Shown here one piece after another: positions 6,317 to 14,278 of a DNA stretch of 33,133 nucleotides. The stretch's first letter is position 1, and each line of letters begins with the position of its first letter. The stretch comes from an uncultured Pseudomonadota bacterium (GTDB taxonomy: Bacteria > Pseudomonadota > Alphaproteobacteria > RF32 > CAG-239): assembly GCA_949295085.1 (NCBI GenBank), contig CASFJS010000001.1, forward strand, positions 73,121 to 106,253. The letters are read 5' to 3'. The notes below the pieces were generated by a model, which worked only from the letters and a program-made list of their open reading frames with translations, was not told the DNA's origin and ran no database searches. The translations under genes and the position numbers were made by a program.

Positions 6317-8076
6317 TATTCATCATCCTTTTTATTACGGATGGTAACATTCGGCCTGTCATAATCATCGGCGGCATAATCTTTAGCGATGGAACGCAGC
6401 AAAACCTCTGTTTCGGCCATATGTTCGCCGAGCGTACAGGCAATCTGCTGCACGGTGGCCAAATTCTTTTCAATAACCTCCTTGGCTTTTTCGGCAATCT
6501 TTTCGCGTTTGATTTCAACCTTGGTGACATCTTCAATAACACCGCCGACAACCTGTTTTTGCTCAATGTTAAATACCATCACGTCATAAAGCTTGTCATT
6601 GTGATGAGCGTTTTCGCGTTTAACATCTTCGCCAAGCTCAAGCGACGCCGAAAACAAATTGGTAAAGCTCACAAAATCACGCAAATTGGCACCGATAAGA
6701 TTATTTTTATCGTAAATATCGCCGTGTTCTTCATCATTCCAAAATTCCTGCACAAAATAATCATTATATTCCATGATAGACAAATGGGCATTTACAATGA
6801 CAATCGGCGACGGAATACATTTTAACAAAGCATTGGCTTTGCGCTGCGCCTGCTGCTTAATATGCGACACGCACATATCAATCTCGGCCTTGCCGTCCAA
6901 AACCGCACGGGCAAAATTACGGCAATTATCATAACCGCAGGCGTTGCAGTTAATCTCATCTTCTATCGTATATTTGCCGAGCATCGCCAAAACACGCTTA
7001 ATCTGTTCCTCGGTATATTCCTGTTTGGTAACAGGCTCTTCTTCATATTTTTTACCAATGTCTTCTTTAACCGGCCGATGTCCCAGATCCTGCGTTACCG
7101 CAACATCTTTCAAAACCCGTGCTCTTTTTTCAAAACCGGACTTATGCGCCCGGGTACAAGGCCCGTTGACACAACCGCCCTCACAGGCCAGACATTCGAT
7201 AAACACCGGATAATCCGGCCGGGAACCGTTGATGTTTTGCAACTCGCGCTGAATATTTTCCAACCCCGTCAGCTGCATCATATAAACGTGTCTTACCTCT
7301 TGATAAGGCCTGAGTGTTTCAATCATGCCGCCCTCTATCGGATAATAGCGGCCGTCTTCGGCGCGTTTTGGCACAAAATCAATTCCGGCGCGCGGCTCAA
7401 TGTTATGATAATCTATTCCGGCTTCTCTGAACCAGCGCCGCAAATCGCGAAAAGAAATACTGAGATTCAAAAGCTCACCGTTGCGGTCGGCCTCAAATTT
7501 CTTGGCGATACACGGCCCGACAAACACAACCTTAATGTCTTGCCCCAAAGCCTGACGCATGATTTTACAGTGGCTCAACAACGGCGACAACACCGGCGTC
7601 AGATTACCGGTCAATGCCGGCAAATATTTGTTGATATATTCAACACACGCCGGACAGGCCGTTGACAAATAAACACCGTCTTTTTTCTTTGCCAAAAAAT
7701 CCGCCAAGTGAGCCGAAACCTCTTCGGCGCCGAGAGCCGTTTCGCTCACCCCGGCAAAGCCGAGCTTTTCAATCGCCGTCAATAACTGTTCTTTGGTCAC
7801 ATTGTCAAACTCGGCAATCCACGACGGCGCCAGCGACATATAAACCTTTTCGCCGGCAACCAACATATTTTTGGCTCTCGGCACATCGTTTCGATCTTGC
7901 TTGGCCCTCACCGGACAAACTTTATAACATTTGCCGCAGGCAACGCACAATTCCGGCACGATTTGCGCCGAATTATCCTCTATTTTAATGGCTTTGACCG
8001 GACACTCCCTCACGCATTTATAACAATCTTGGCAGTCATTTTTAATCGTAAACAGCGGATGTTCACGGCTGGACAT
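6316..8076 (-). CDS. HydS-like sensory [FeFe]-hydrogenase with PAS domain
   Basis: This 586-residue protein is probably a cytoplasmic H2/redox sensor rather than a bulk H2 producer. Domains in order: two [4Fe-4S] ferredoxin motifs (CQDCYKCVRECP, about 15-26, and CVACGKCYKVCP, about 44-55); an H-cluster domain (about 75-345); a C-x2-C-x4-C-x16-C iron-sulfur motif starting CNACGYDNC (about 380-405); a PAS domain (about 415-525); and a helical tail that may be coiled coil. The H-cluster signatures are altered. L1 reads STACPAC where catalytic enzymes have TSCCP, so the proton-relay Cys is Ala. L3 reads ECLACEGGC with Leu for Met. L2 FVGPCIAKK is intact. These changes match what is reported for group C/HydS proteins. 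AAGGAG lies about 8 nt before ATG. There is no output domain, so signal transfer probably goes through the phosphatase encoded next. Confidence 0.9.
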   Translation of the reverse strand: MSSREHPLFTIKNDCQDCYKCVRECPVKAIKIEDNSAQIVPELCVACGKCYKVCPVRAKQDRNDVPRAKNMLVAGEKVYMSLAPSWIAEFDNVTKEQLLTAIEKLGFAGVSETALGAEEVSAHLADFLAKKKDGVYLSTACPACVEYINKYLPALTGNLTPVLSPLLSHCKIMRQALGQDIKVVFVGPCIAKKFEADRNGELLNLSISFRDLRRWFREAGIDYHNIEPRAGIDFVPKRAEDGRYYPIEGGMIETLRPYQEVRHVYMMQLTGLENIQRELQNINGSRPDYPVFIECLACEGGCVNGPCTRAHKSGFEKRARVLKDVAVTQDLGHRPVKEDIGKKYEEEPVTKQEYTEEQIKRVLAMLGKYTIEDEINCNACGYDNCRNFARAVLDGKAEIDMCVSHIKQQAQRKANALLKCIPSPIVIVNAHLSIMEYNDYFVQEFWNDEEHGDIYDKNNLIGANLRDFVSFTNLFSASLELGEDVKRENAHHNDKLYDVMVFNIEQKQVVGGVIEDVTKVEIKREKIAEKAKEVIEKNLATVQQIACTLGEHMAETEVLLRSIAKDYAADDYDRPNVTIRNKKDDE

Positions 8077-8081
8077 CGGTC

Positions 8082-8324
8082 TTACTCCTTAAAAGTCTTA
8101 TCCAGAATATCAATCAACGTTCCGGAATCCACATGATGATATTCGACCCCTTCAATCGTCAAATTCGGCCCGTTCGGGCATTGATTACAACATCTCAACC
8201 CGACCAATTCGACCTCAGCTTCCAAATGGTTATCTTTCAAATACTGCGACAACACTTGCAGGTTTTTGTTATTGCCTCTGGCAAAACACGAACTTCCCAT
8301 ACAAATTTGAATTTTTTTAGGCAT
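8082..8324 (-). CDS. thioredoxin-like [2Fe-2S] ferredoxin, second copy
   Basis: This 80-residue protein has CMGSSC (C-x4-C) near the N-terminus and CCNQCPNGP (C-x3-C within it) near residue 45, the pattern of thioredoxin-like [2Fe-2S] proteins. The start is ATG 8324 (MPKKIQ) because GAGGAA lies 7 nt upstream; the in-frame ATG at 8339 would place that ribosome site inside the gene. It follows adhE by 41 nt and precedes the HydS-like gene by 5 nt. It probably feeds electrons to the HydS-like protein. It is clearly a relative of, but not a recent copy of, the protein at 4838-5113. Confidence 0.87.
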   Translation of the reverse strand: MPKKIQICMGSSCFARGNNKNLQVLSQYLKDNHLEAEVELVGLRCCNQCPNGPNLTIEGVEYHHVDSGTLIDILDKTFKE

Positions 8325-8365
8325 TGATATCTTCCTCAAACGATTGAAGGGGCACTTATACCGGA

Positions 8366-10960
8366 TTACAATTTTCCCTCAAAAGCATCCAGATATATTT
8401 TGCGAATATCTTCCATCAAAGGATAAACCGGATTAGCTGTCGTGCACTGATCATCAAAAGCGTTTTCAACCAGCCAGTCAAGTTTGGCTTCAAAATCTTT
8501 TTTGCTGATACCCCACTCTTTGATTGATGCCGGAATATCAATTTCTTTCTTCAGCTCAGCTATGGCTTCAATCAGTGCGGTGACTTTTTCATCATCGGTT
8601 TTGCCTTTAAGTTTCAGGTTGCTGGCAACCTGAGCATAACGTTTCTTGGCTTCCGGTATTTTATACTGCGGAAAGATAGCTTGCTTGCGCGGACAATCCG
8701 TTGCATTATATCTGATAATCTGGCAAATAAGCATTGCATTAGCTATGCCGTGGGGAATATTAAATGCTGCCCCGAGTTTATGCGCCATGGAGTGACACAG
8801 ACCCAAAAAGGCATTGGCAAAAGCCATACCGGCGATTGTTGCCGCATGATGCATTTTCTCTCTGGCTTTCGGATCATCGGCGCCGTTTTTATAGGCTCGC
8901 GGCAGATATCGGAACACCTGCTTAGCCGCCTCCAAAGCCGCCGAGTTGGTAAAGTTTGTCGCCATAACCGAAACATAGGCCTCCAAAGCATGAACCAGGG
9001 CGTCAATACCGCCGGCCGAGGTTAATCCTTTAGGCATATTGTCAACAAAGTTTGCGTCAACAATAGCCATATTCGGCGTCAAAGCATAATCGGCAATGGC
9101 ATATTTAACATGGCTGTTATCATCGGTAATAACCGCAAACGGCGTCACCTCCGAACCGGTACCTGATGTCGTCGGAATAGCCACCATCGTGGCTTTTTTG
9201 CCCAATTCGCCAATAGCGCATATACGCTTGCGAATATCCATAAAACGCATTGCCACATCCTCAAATTCCAAATCCGGCCGCTCATATTTCAACCACATAA
9301 TTTTGGCCGCGTCCATCGGCGAACCGCCGCCAAAGGATATAAAGACATCCGGCTTGAAGACATTAACCATCACCAAAGCTTCCTCAATGGTCGAGATCGT
9401 CGGATCCGGCTTCACATCAAAGAATATCTGATACTCAATATTCATTTCCTCCAACACATTGGTAATGGCATTAACCATTCCGGAATCAAACAAATACCGG
9501 TCAGTCACAATAAAGGCTCTCTTTTTGCCTTCTAACTCGCGCAACGCAAAATCAACCGCGCCGCGTTTGAAATAAATTTTCGGCGGTACTCTGAACCACA
9601 ACATATTTTCTCTCCTTTCGGCAACGGTTTTATAGTTCAACAAATGCTTCACTCCGACATTTTCACTGACGGAGTTTCCGCCCCAAGAGCCGCAGCCCAA
9701 AGTCAGGGACGGTTCCAGCCTGAAATTGAACAAATCGCCGATACCGCCCTGCGATGATGGCGAGTTGATAAGCAACCTGCCGGTCGGCAGCTTTTCGGCA
9801 AAATAATCCACTCTGTCTTGCTTGCGTGTATCGGTATATAAAACGGAAGTATGTCCCATACCGCCAAGCTCGACCAAATGCAAAGCCTTGTCAACCGCTT
9901 TTTCAAAATCATCGGCTTTATACAAAGACAAAATCGGCGACAATTTTTCATGGGCAAACGGATTGGCAACTTCGGTTGAAGTTTGCTCGCTCAATAAAAT
10001 CTTGGTATTTTCCGGAACATTAATTCCGGCCAATTTGGCAATTTTAACGGCCGGCTGGCCGACGATTTCCGGATTAACCCCTTTCGGCGTCAAAATAATT
10101 TTGCCCAGTTTATCCGCTTCTTTGGCGCTCAAAAGATAAGCCCCGCGATAAACAAACTCTTGTTTAACTTTTTCATACACCGGCTTTAAGGCAATAACCG
10201 ACTGCTCGGAGGCACAAATCATACCGTTGTCAAAGGTCTTAGACATCAAAATATAAGAAACCGCCATCTCAATATCGGCCGTTTCATCAATAACCGCCGG
10301 AACATTACCGGCGCCGACACCAAGTGCCGGTTTACCGGATGAATATGCAGCTTTAACCATCCCCGGACCGCCGGTTGCCAAAATGCCGTCAATCAGTGGA
10401 TGCGTCATCAATAAATCGCTCATTTCAATTGATGGCTCATCTATCCAGCCGATGATATTTTCCGGTGCGCCGGCTTCAACCGCTGCCTCGTAAACAACTT
10501 TAGCCGCAGCTATGGTTGATTTTTTAGCCCTCGGATGTGGCGAAAAAATAATGGCGTTGCGCGTTTTCAGGCAGATAAGCGATTTAAAAATAGCCGTCGA
10601 TGTCGGATTGGTCGTCGGCACAATACCGGCCATCACGCCCAACGGTTCGGCCACAATCTTGATACCGTTGGTATGGTCTGTTCTGATAATACCGCAAGTC
10701 TTATCGTTTTTATATTTGTTATAGATATACTCCGAGGCAAAATGGTTCTTGATGATTTTATCTTCCATAACGCCCATTCCGGTATCCTCAACCGCCATTC
10801 TGGCCAGGGGGATTCGTGCTTTATCGGCCGCGGTTGCCGCTGCCTTAAAAATCTTATTGACGGTTTCCTGATCAAAGGTCGCAAATACTTTTTGCGCTTC
10901 CTTAACCTTTTTAATCAGGCCCTCCAAGTCTTTAACAGTTTTGACTTCTTTATTTGCCAT
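8366..10960 (-). CDS. adhE: bifunctional acetaldehyde-CoA / alcohol dehydrogenase
   Basis: This 864-residue fusion converts acetyl-CoA to acetaldehyde and then ethanol, using two NADH. The N-terminal aldehyde dehydrogenase half (about 5-435) shows the catalytic Cys in NGMICASEQ and the glycine-rich ATGGPGMV loop. The C-terminal iron-dependent alcohol dehydrogenase half (about 450-864) shows GGGSPMDAAK, TSGTGSEVTPF and metal-ligand His in HALEAY, CHSMAHKLG and HGIANAM. Length is normal for AdhE, which forms spirosome filaments. The start is ATG 10960 (MANKEVK) with AAAGG about 8 nt upstream; a longer in-frame start at 10990 would cover that site and the leader. It is the first gene of the hydrogenase cluster, so ethanol and H2 formation are likely controlled together. 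Confidence 0.97.
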   Translation of the reverse strand: MANKEVKTVKDLEGLIKKVKEAQKVFATFDQETVNKIFKAAATAADKARIPLARMAVEDTGMGVMEDKIIKNHFASEYIYNKYKNDKTCGIIRTDHTNGIKIVAEPLGVMAGIVPTTNPTSTAIFKSLICLKTRNAIIFSPHPRAKKSTIAAAKVVYEAAVEAGAPENIIGWIDEPSIEMSDLLMTHPLIDGILATGGPGMVKAAYSSGKPALGVGAGNVPAVIDETADIEMAVSYILMSKTFDNGMICASEQSVIALKPVYEKVKQEFVYRGAYLLSAKEADKLGKIILTPKGVNPEIVGQPAVKIAKLAGINVPENTKILLSEQTSTEVANPFAHEKLSPILSLYKADDFEKAVDKALHLVELGGMGHTSVLYTDTRKQDRVDYFAEKLPTGRLLINSPSSQGGIGDLFNFRLEPSLTLGCGSWGGNSVSENVGVKHLLNYKTVAERRENMLWFRVPPKIYFKRGAVDFALRELEGKKRAFIVTDRYLFDSGMVNAITNVLEEMNIEYQIFFDVKPDPTISTIEEALVMVNVFKPDVFISFGGGSPMDAAKIMWLKYERPDLEFEDVAMRFMDIRKRICAIGELGKKATMVAIPTTSGTGSEVTPFAVITDDNSHVKYAIADYALTPNMAIVDANFVDNMPKGLTSAGGIDALVHALEAYVSVMATNFTNSAALEAAKQVFRYLPRAYKNGADDPKAREKMHHAATIAGMAFANAFLGLCHSMAHKLGAAFNIPHGIANAMLICQIIRYNATDCPRKQAIFPQYKIPEAKKRYAQVASNLKLKGKTDDEKVTALIEAIAELKKEIDIPASIKEWGISKKDFEAKLDWLVENAFDDQCTTANPVYPLMEDIRKIYLDAFEGKL

Positions 10961-10966
10961 TATTTT

Positions 10967-11027
10967 AGACCTTTCACAAAAAAATCTCACAATTTTACAT
11001 TATATGTCCGATTTATTAAAATAAGGT
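10967..11027 (-). promoter_or_regulatory. adhE promoter and leader
   Basis: On the minus strand a perfect -10 box TATAAT lies at 11004-10999, with a poor -35 (ACCTTA, 17-nt spacing), which suggests dependence on an activator. The leader between the promoter and the start codon carries a direct repeat TTGTGA-N7-TTGTGA (about 10973-10991) just before the ribosome site. This may be an operator, but I cannot assign a regulator. Confidence 0.5.
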
Positions 11028-11047
11028 TTATCTGCCGACAATAAACC
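11025..11047 (-). repeat. inverted repeat between msbA-like stop and adhE promoter
   Basis: Perfect 7-nt arms GGTTTAT (11025-11031) and ATAAACC (11041-11047) surround a 9-nt spacer. Read on the minus strand the hairpin is followed by TTATTTT, so it could end the ABC exporter transcript, whose stop is 12 nt away. It also overlaps the -35 region of adhE, so it could instead be an operator. The short AT-rich stem makes either role uncertain. Confidence 0.45.
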
Positions 11048-11059
11048 CCGGTTGCTCCG

Positions 11060-12823
11060 CTACTTTAATTGGCTCTGATACAATGAGGCATAAATAGAAT
11101 CTTTATTTTGCAACAGTTCGTCATGGGTTCCGAGCTCAACCAGTTCGCCGTAATTAATCACGGCGATCTTATCTGCATGTCGCACCGTTGACAAGCGGTG
11201 GGCAATAATAAACACTGTCCGGTCTTTCATCAGATTGTCAACCGCCTGCTGCACAACGGCCTCCGATTTATTATCCAAAGCCGATGTCGCCTCATCCAAA
11301 ATCACCACCGGGGCATTTTTCAAAAATGCCCGGGCAATGGCAATTCGTTGTTTCTGTCCGCCGGAAAGCAGCGTCCCGCGCTCTCCGATATTTGTATCGA
11401 GCCCCTTTTCCAAACTGTTGATAAATTCTTCAAGACAAGCATTTTTAATTGCCGCCCTGATTTCATCTTCCGTAGCGCCTTCTTTTCCCAACAAAACATT
11501 GTCACGGATGGTGCCGCTAAATAAAAAATTATCCTGAAAAACAATGGCGATATTATTCCGCAAAGAATCCAAGTCCAAATCCCGGACATCCTTACCGTCA
11601 AACAACAAGGCTCCCGCCGTCACATCATAAAACCGCGGCAACAAATTAACCATCGTCGTTTTGCCGCCGCCGGAATTACCCACAAAAGCCACCGTTTCTC
11701 CCTTCTTAATCCTGAGGTTTATATGTTTTAATACCGGCTTTCCGGCTTCATATTCAAAACAAACATCCCGATATTCTATACTCTTATGAACCCCGTCCAA
11801 TATTTTGGCCTTGGGTTTATTGACAATGTCCGGCTGGCCGTCCAGCAGTTCAAATACCCTGTCCATCGCCATCAACGCCGTCTGTACGGCGTTAAAATTA
11901 TTTCCGATGGCCTTAATCGGTGTATAGAGCATAATCAACGCGGCGATAAAGGATACAAAATTTCCCGGCGTAATTGTGTGCGTTACGATAAGATAGCTGC
12001 CGAGCCAGATAACCGCGGCCACCCCGATGGAAACGATAAAATGCATCATCGGCGACATAATTCCCGTTCTTTGCGTCATTTTAATACCAAGCTTAAAACA
12101 TTGTTGCAGCGTATCCTTAAATCTTTTGGCCTGATAATCATATAAATTGTAGGAACTGATAATACGGTTGCCGTTAAACGTTTCATTAAAATGAGTAACA
12201 ACGCTTGAACCGGAAAACACGGATTTATCCATCAACGGTTTAATCTTCTTCTTAACCGTCGTTAAAGGATACAACGCACCGAGCAACACGACAACGGCAA
12301 CGATCGCCAACTGCCAGGAATTATAAAATAATACGGCAATCAATGAAAGTGACGAAAACAAACGTGTCGTAAACAACTTGAGATTCGCCAGCAATCCGTT
12401 GCAGCTGGTATCGACGTCATTGTTAAAACGATAAACAATCTCTCCGGAACTTTTTTTATCAAAAAAAGCCGCGTGATAATGCAAAAGTTTCTTGAACAAA
12501 TCGGTTTTTAACCCCATCGAAACTTTCTGCCCGACCCAGGTATTAAGATATGTGGCCGAATAATTAAACGTACTTTGTATCAGTGTAAACAAAACAATTA
12601 AAATCGGAATATAAACCGTATAGCGCGAGCCTTTTTCAATCATTACGATATCCATATAAGGCTTCAAAGCCCAGGCAATCACCGCATCCATGGCACCGAT
12701 GGGAATGGTAATTAACAATGCCAAAAGCGCCCTGCCCCAGTAAGGCTTAACATACTTCCACATTTTGCGATAATTAACATACATTTGGGAATGGGAAATT
12801 TTATCACTCAGTTTTTTAAACAT
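11060..12823 (-). CDS. MsbA-like ABC exporter (fused membrane and ATPase domains)
   Basis: This half-transporter of 587 residues is expected to work as a homodimer in the inner membrane, most like the lipid A/lipid flippase MsbA and related exporters. The N-terminal about 320 residues form the six-helix exporter domain. The C-terminal ATPase has Walker A GNSGGGKTT (about 383-391), signature LSGGQKQR (about 485-492), Walker B VILDEATSALD (about 505-515) and the H-loop IIAHRLSTV (about 537-545). The start is ATG 12823 (MFKKLSDK), with GGTGG about 5 nt upstream; the longer in-frame start at 12883 lies inside the promoter and is excluded. Substrate is not certain, as close relatives also export drugs or peptides. 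It has its own promoter although the histidine kinase gene ends only 80 nt upstream. Confidence 0.88.
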   Translation of the reverse strand: MFKKLSDKISHSQMYVNYRKMWKYVKPYWGRALLALLITIPIGAMDAVIAWALKPYMDIVMIEKGSRYTVYIPILIVLFTLIQSTFNYSATYLNTWVGQKVSMGLKTDLFKKLLHYHAAFFDKKSSGEIVYRFNNDVDTSCNGLLANLKLFTTRLFSSLSLIAVLFYNSWQLAIVAVVVLLGALYPLTTVKKKIKPLMDKSVFSGSSVVTHFNETFNGNRIISSYNLYDYQAKRFKDTLQQCFKLGIKMTQRTGIMSPMMHFIVSIGVAAVIWLGSYLIVTHTITPGNFVSFIAALIMLYTPIKAIGNNFNAVQTALMAMDRVFELLDGQPDIVNKPKAKILDGVHKSIEYRDVCFEYEAGKPVLKHINLRIKKGETVAFVGNSGGGKTTMVNLLPRFYDVTAGALLFDGKDVRDLDLDSLRNNIAIVFQDNFLFSGTIRDNVLLGKEGATEDEIRAAIKNACLEEFINSLEKGLDTNIGERGTLLSGGQKQRIAIARAFLKNAPVVILDEATSALDNKSEAVVQQAVDNLMKDRTVFIIAHRLSTVRHADKIAVINYGELVELGTHDELLQNKDSIYASLYQSQLK

Positions 12824-12854
12824 TTGCCACCGTACCATATTAAACAACGGAGGC

Positions 12855-12883
12855 ATTGTAGGGCAAAAAGATACGAATTGCAA
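12855..12883 (-). promoter_or_regulatory. sigma-70-type promoter of the msbA-like gene
   Basis: On the minus strand -35 TTGCAA (12883-12878), a 17-nt spacer and -10 TACAAT (12860-12855) form a near-consensus promoter. Transcription would start near 12848, 25 nt before ATG 12823, and this decides the start codon of the exporter. Confidence 0.72.
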
Positions 12884-12903
12884 ATGCTTTTAACAAGATA
12901 TTC

Positions 12904-14256
12904 TTACGGCAAACAAATCCGAAATACCGTATATTTTCCGAAAACGGACTTCACTTTTACCTCTGCCCCGATAAGTTGACAAACGGCCTTTACGCTGCTC
13001 AATCCTATGCCGGTACCGTAAGAGTGTTTATCTATTAAAGTGTTACATCGATAAAACATATCAAATATATGTTTTTGCTTTTCTTTTTCTATCCCGACAC
13101 CATCGTCGGCAATCCAAAATCCGGAACCGTTCACCCCTATTTTAACAAACCTTTTGGCATATTTTAAAGCATTGCTGAGCAAATTATGTATCAATCTTTC
13201 AATCAAAAACCGGTCACTGTTCACCCAAACATGGCGGTTTTGACAAGACAAACAAATCTCTCTGCCCGAAGCCTGACGTTTATATTCCAGGGAAATGTCT
13301 GCCAAAACTTGGCCCAAATCAAAATTTTGCTTTCTGACAACCGTTGGTCCCTGACCCGATTGCGTCCTATTTATAAAATTGTCCAGCATATTCGTCAGAC
13401 GGTCGATTTGTGCCGTCACCCGATTGTCGGCAGTCAAACCGGAGTCGGCATGGCGGCCATCATTTTCAACGGCAATTTTCATATTTTGCAACAACAACCG
13501 AATGTCATGACAAAAATGCATTGCAAAATCGGGTGATTTATTCATCTTGCCGATATTTTGCCGATCAACAAAGGCTGTTATATCCTGAAATATTCCGGCT
13601 ATTCTGGCTTCTCCGCTCTCATAAATGATACCTGCCGCAAAATAACAATATTTAAGTTTTCCTCCCATTGTCCTGAGGCGAATACGCCCCGCAACATCCT
13701 GCTCTCCCGACAACAGGGCTTTAAGTTTTTGTTTATAGATAACCAAATCATCCGGATAAACACATTCCCGAATAAGATTCCGCCGCAAAAATTGGTTATT
13801 GTTTATCACCTCAAAAATCCGGTACATTTCATCGGACCAGTAAAATCTTTTTGCGGCCATATCCAATTCCCAATAGCCAAACGGCACCATTCTCTCGGCA
13901 AATGTCAGTCTTTGCAGCCCGATATGAAGAAGATGCGCCAATTCTCTTTTTTCGCTGATATCATCCATACATAACCATACGCCGAAATCCTCCGGATAAA
14001 CATAAACCAGATAATACCGGCTTTGAAAAGACCAGTAAAAATGATGCGAATGCTGAAGATAGAGGGCAGAATCAATATTTTGCCGCAAAACGGCCGCATG
14101 CGTTTTTGCCACACAATCATAAATATTGGCTTTTCCGCCGATATTGCGAAAAATACAGGCGGCCTTATTATTCATAAAAAAGATATTGCCGTTTTTAGCC
14201 ACTTTCAACAACAGGTTTGTCGTCATATCGGCAACGACTTTTATATCTTCTGTCAA
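12904..14256 (-). CDS. soluble PAS-domain sensor histidine kinase
   Basis: This 450-residue protein has no membrane segment, so it should sense something in the cytoplasm. Two PAS-like domains occupy about 1-105 and 115-230. The phospho-acceptor helix contains MHFCHDIR with His250. The ATPase domain shows the N-box HNLLSNALKY (about 357-366), G1 DDGVGI (384-389) and G2 GTGIGLS (414-420). All residues needed for autophosphorylation appear present. The start is TTG 14256 with GAGGAT just upstream; an ATG four bases further up is in another frame. It follows the DUF4340 gene by 22 nt and so belongs to the gliding-type ABC operon. No response regulator gene is adjacent, so its partner must lie elsewhere. 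Confidence 0.9.
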   Translation of the reverse strand: MTEDIKVVADMTTNLLLKVAKNGNIFFMNNKAACIFRNIGGKANIYDCVAKTHAAVLRQNIDSALYLQHSHHFYWSFQSRYYLVYVYPEDFGVWLCMDDISEKRELAHLLHIGLQRLTFAERMVPFGYWELDMAAKRFYWSDEMYRIFEVINNNQFLRRNLIRECVYPDDLVIYKQKLKALLSGEQDVAGRIRLRTMGGKLKYCYFAAGIIYESGEARIAGIFQDITAFVDRQNIGKMNKSPDFAMHFCHDIRLLLQNMKIAVENDGRHADSGLTADNRVTAQIDRLTNMLDNFINRTQSGQGPTVVRKQNFDLGQVLADISLEYKRQASGREICLSCQNRHVWVNSDRFLIERLIHNLLSNALKYAKRFVKIGVNGSGFWIADDGVGIEKEKQKHIFDMFYRCNTLIDKHSYGTGIGLSSVKAVCQLIGAEVKVKSVFGKYTVFRICLP

Positions 14257-14278
14257 TCATATCCTCTTTCAAATAACA

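Noticed and set aside
6862..7665. 267-codon open frame on the + strand inside the HydS-like gene
   Set aside because: The minus-strand protein is well supported by Fe-S and H-cluster motifs; the + frame has no recognisable domain.
12824..12883. 20-codon N-terminal extension of the MsbA-like exporter
   Set aside because: It begins in the -35 box of a near-consensus promoter whose start of transcription lies downstream, and exporters of this family start like MFKKLSDK.
14257..14260. ATG just before the histidine kinase as its start codon
   Set aside because: It is in a different frame; the kinase frame starts at TTG 14256 with a good ribosome site.
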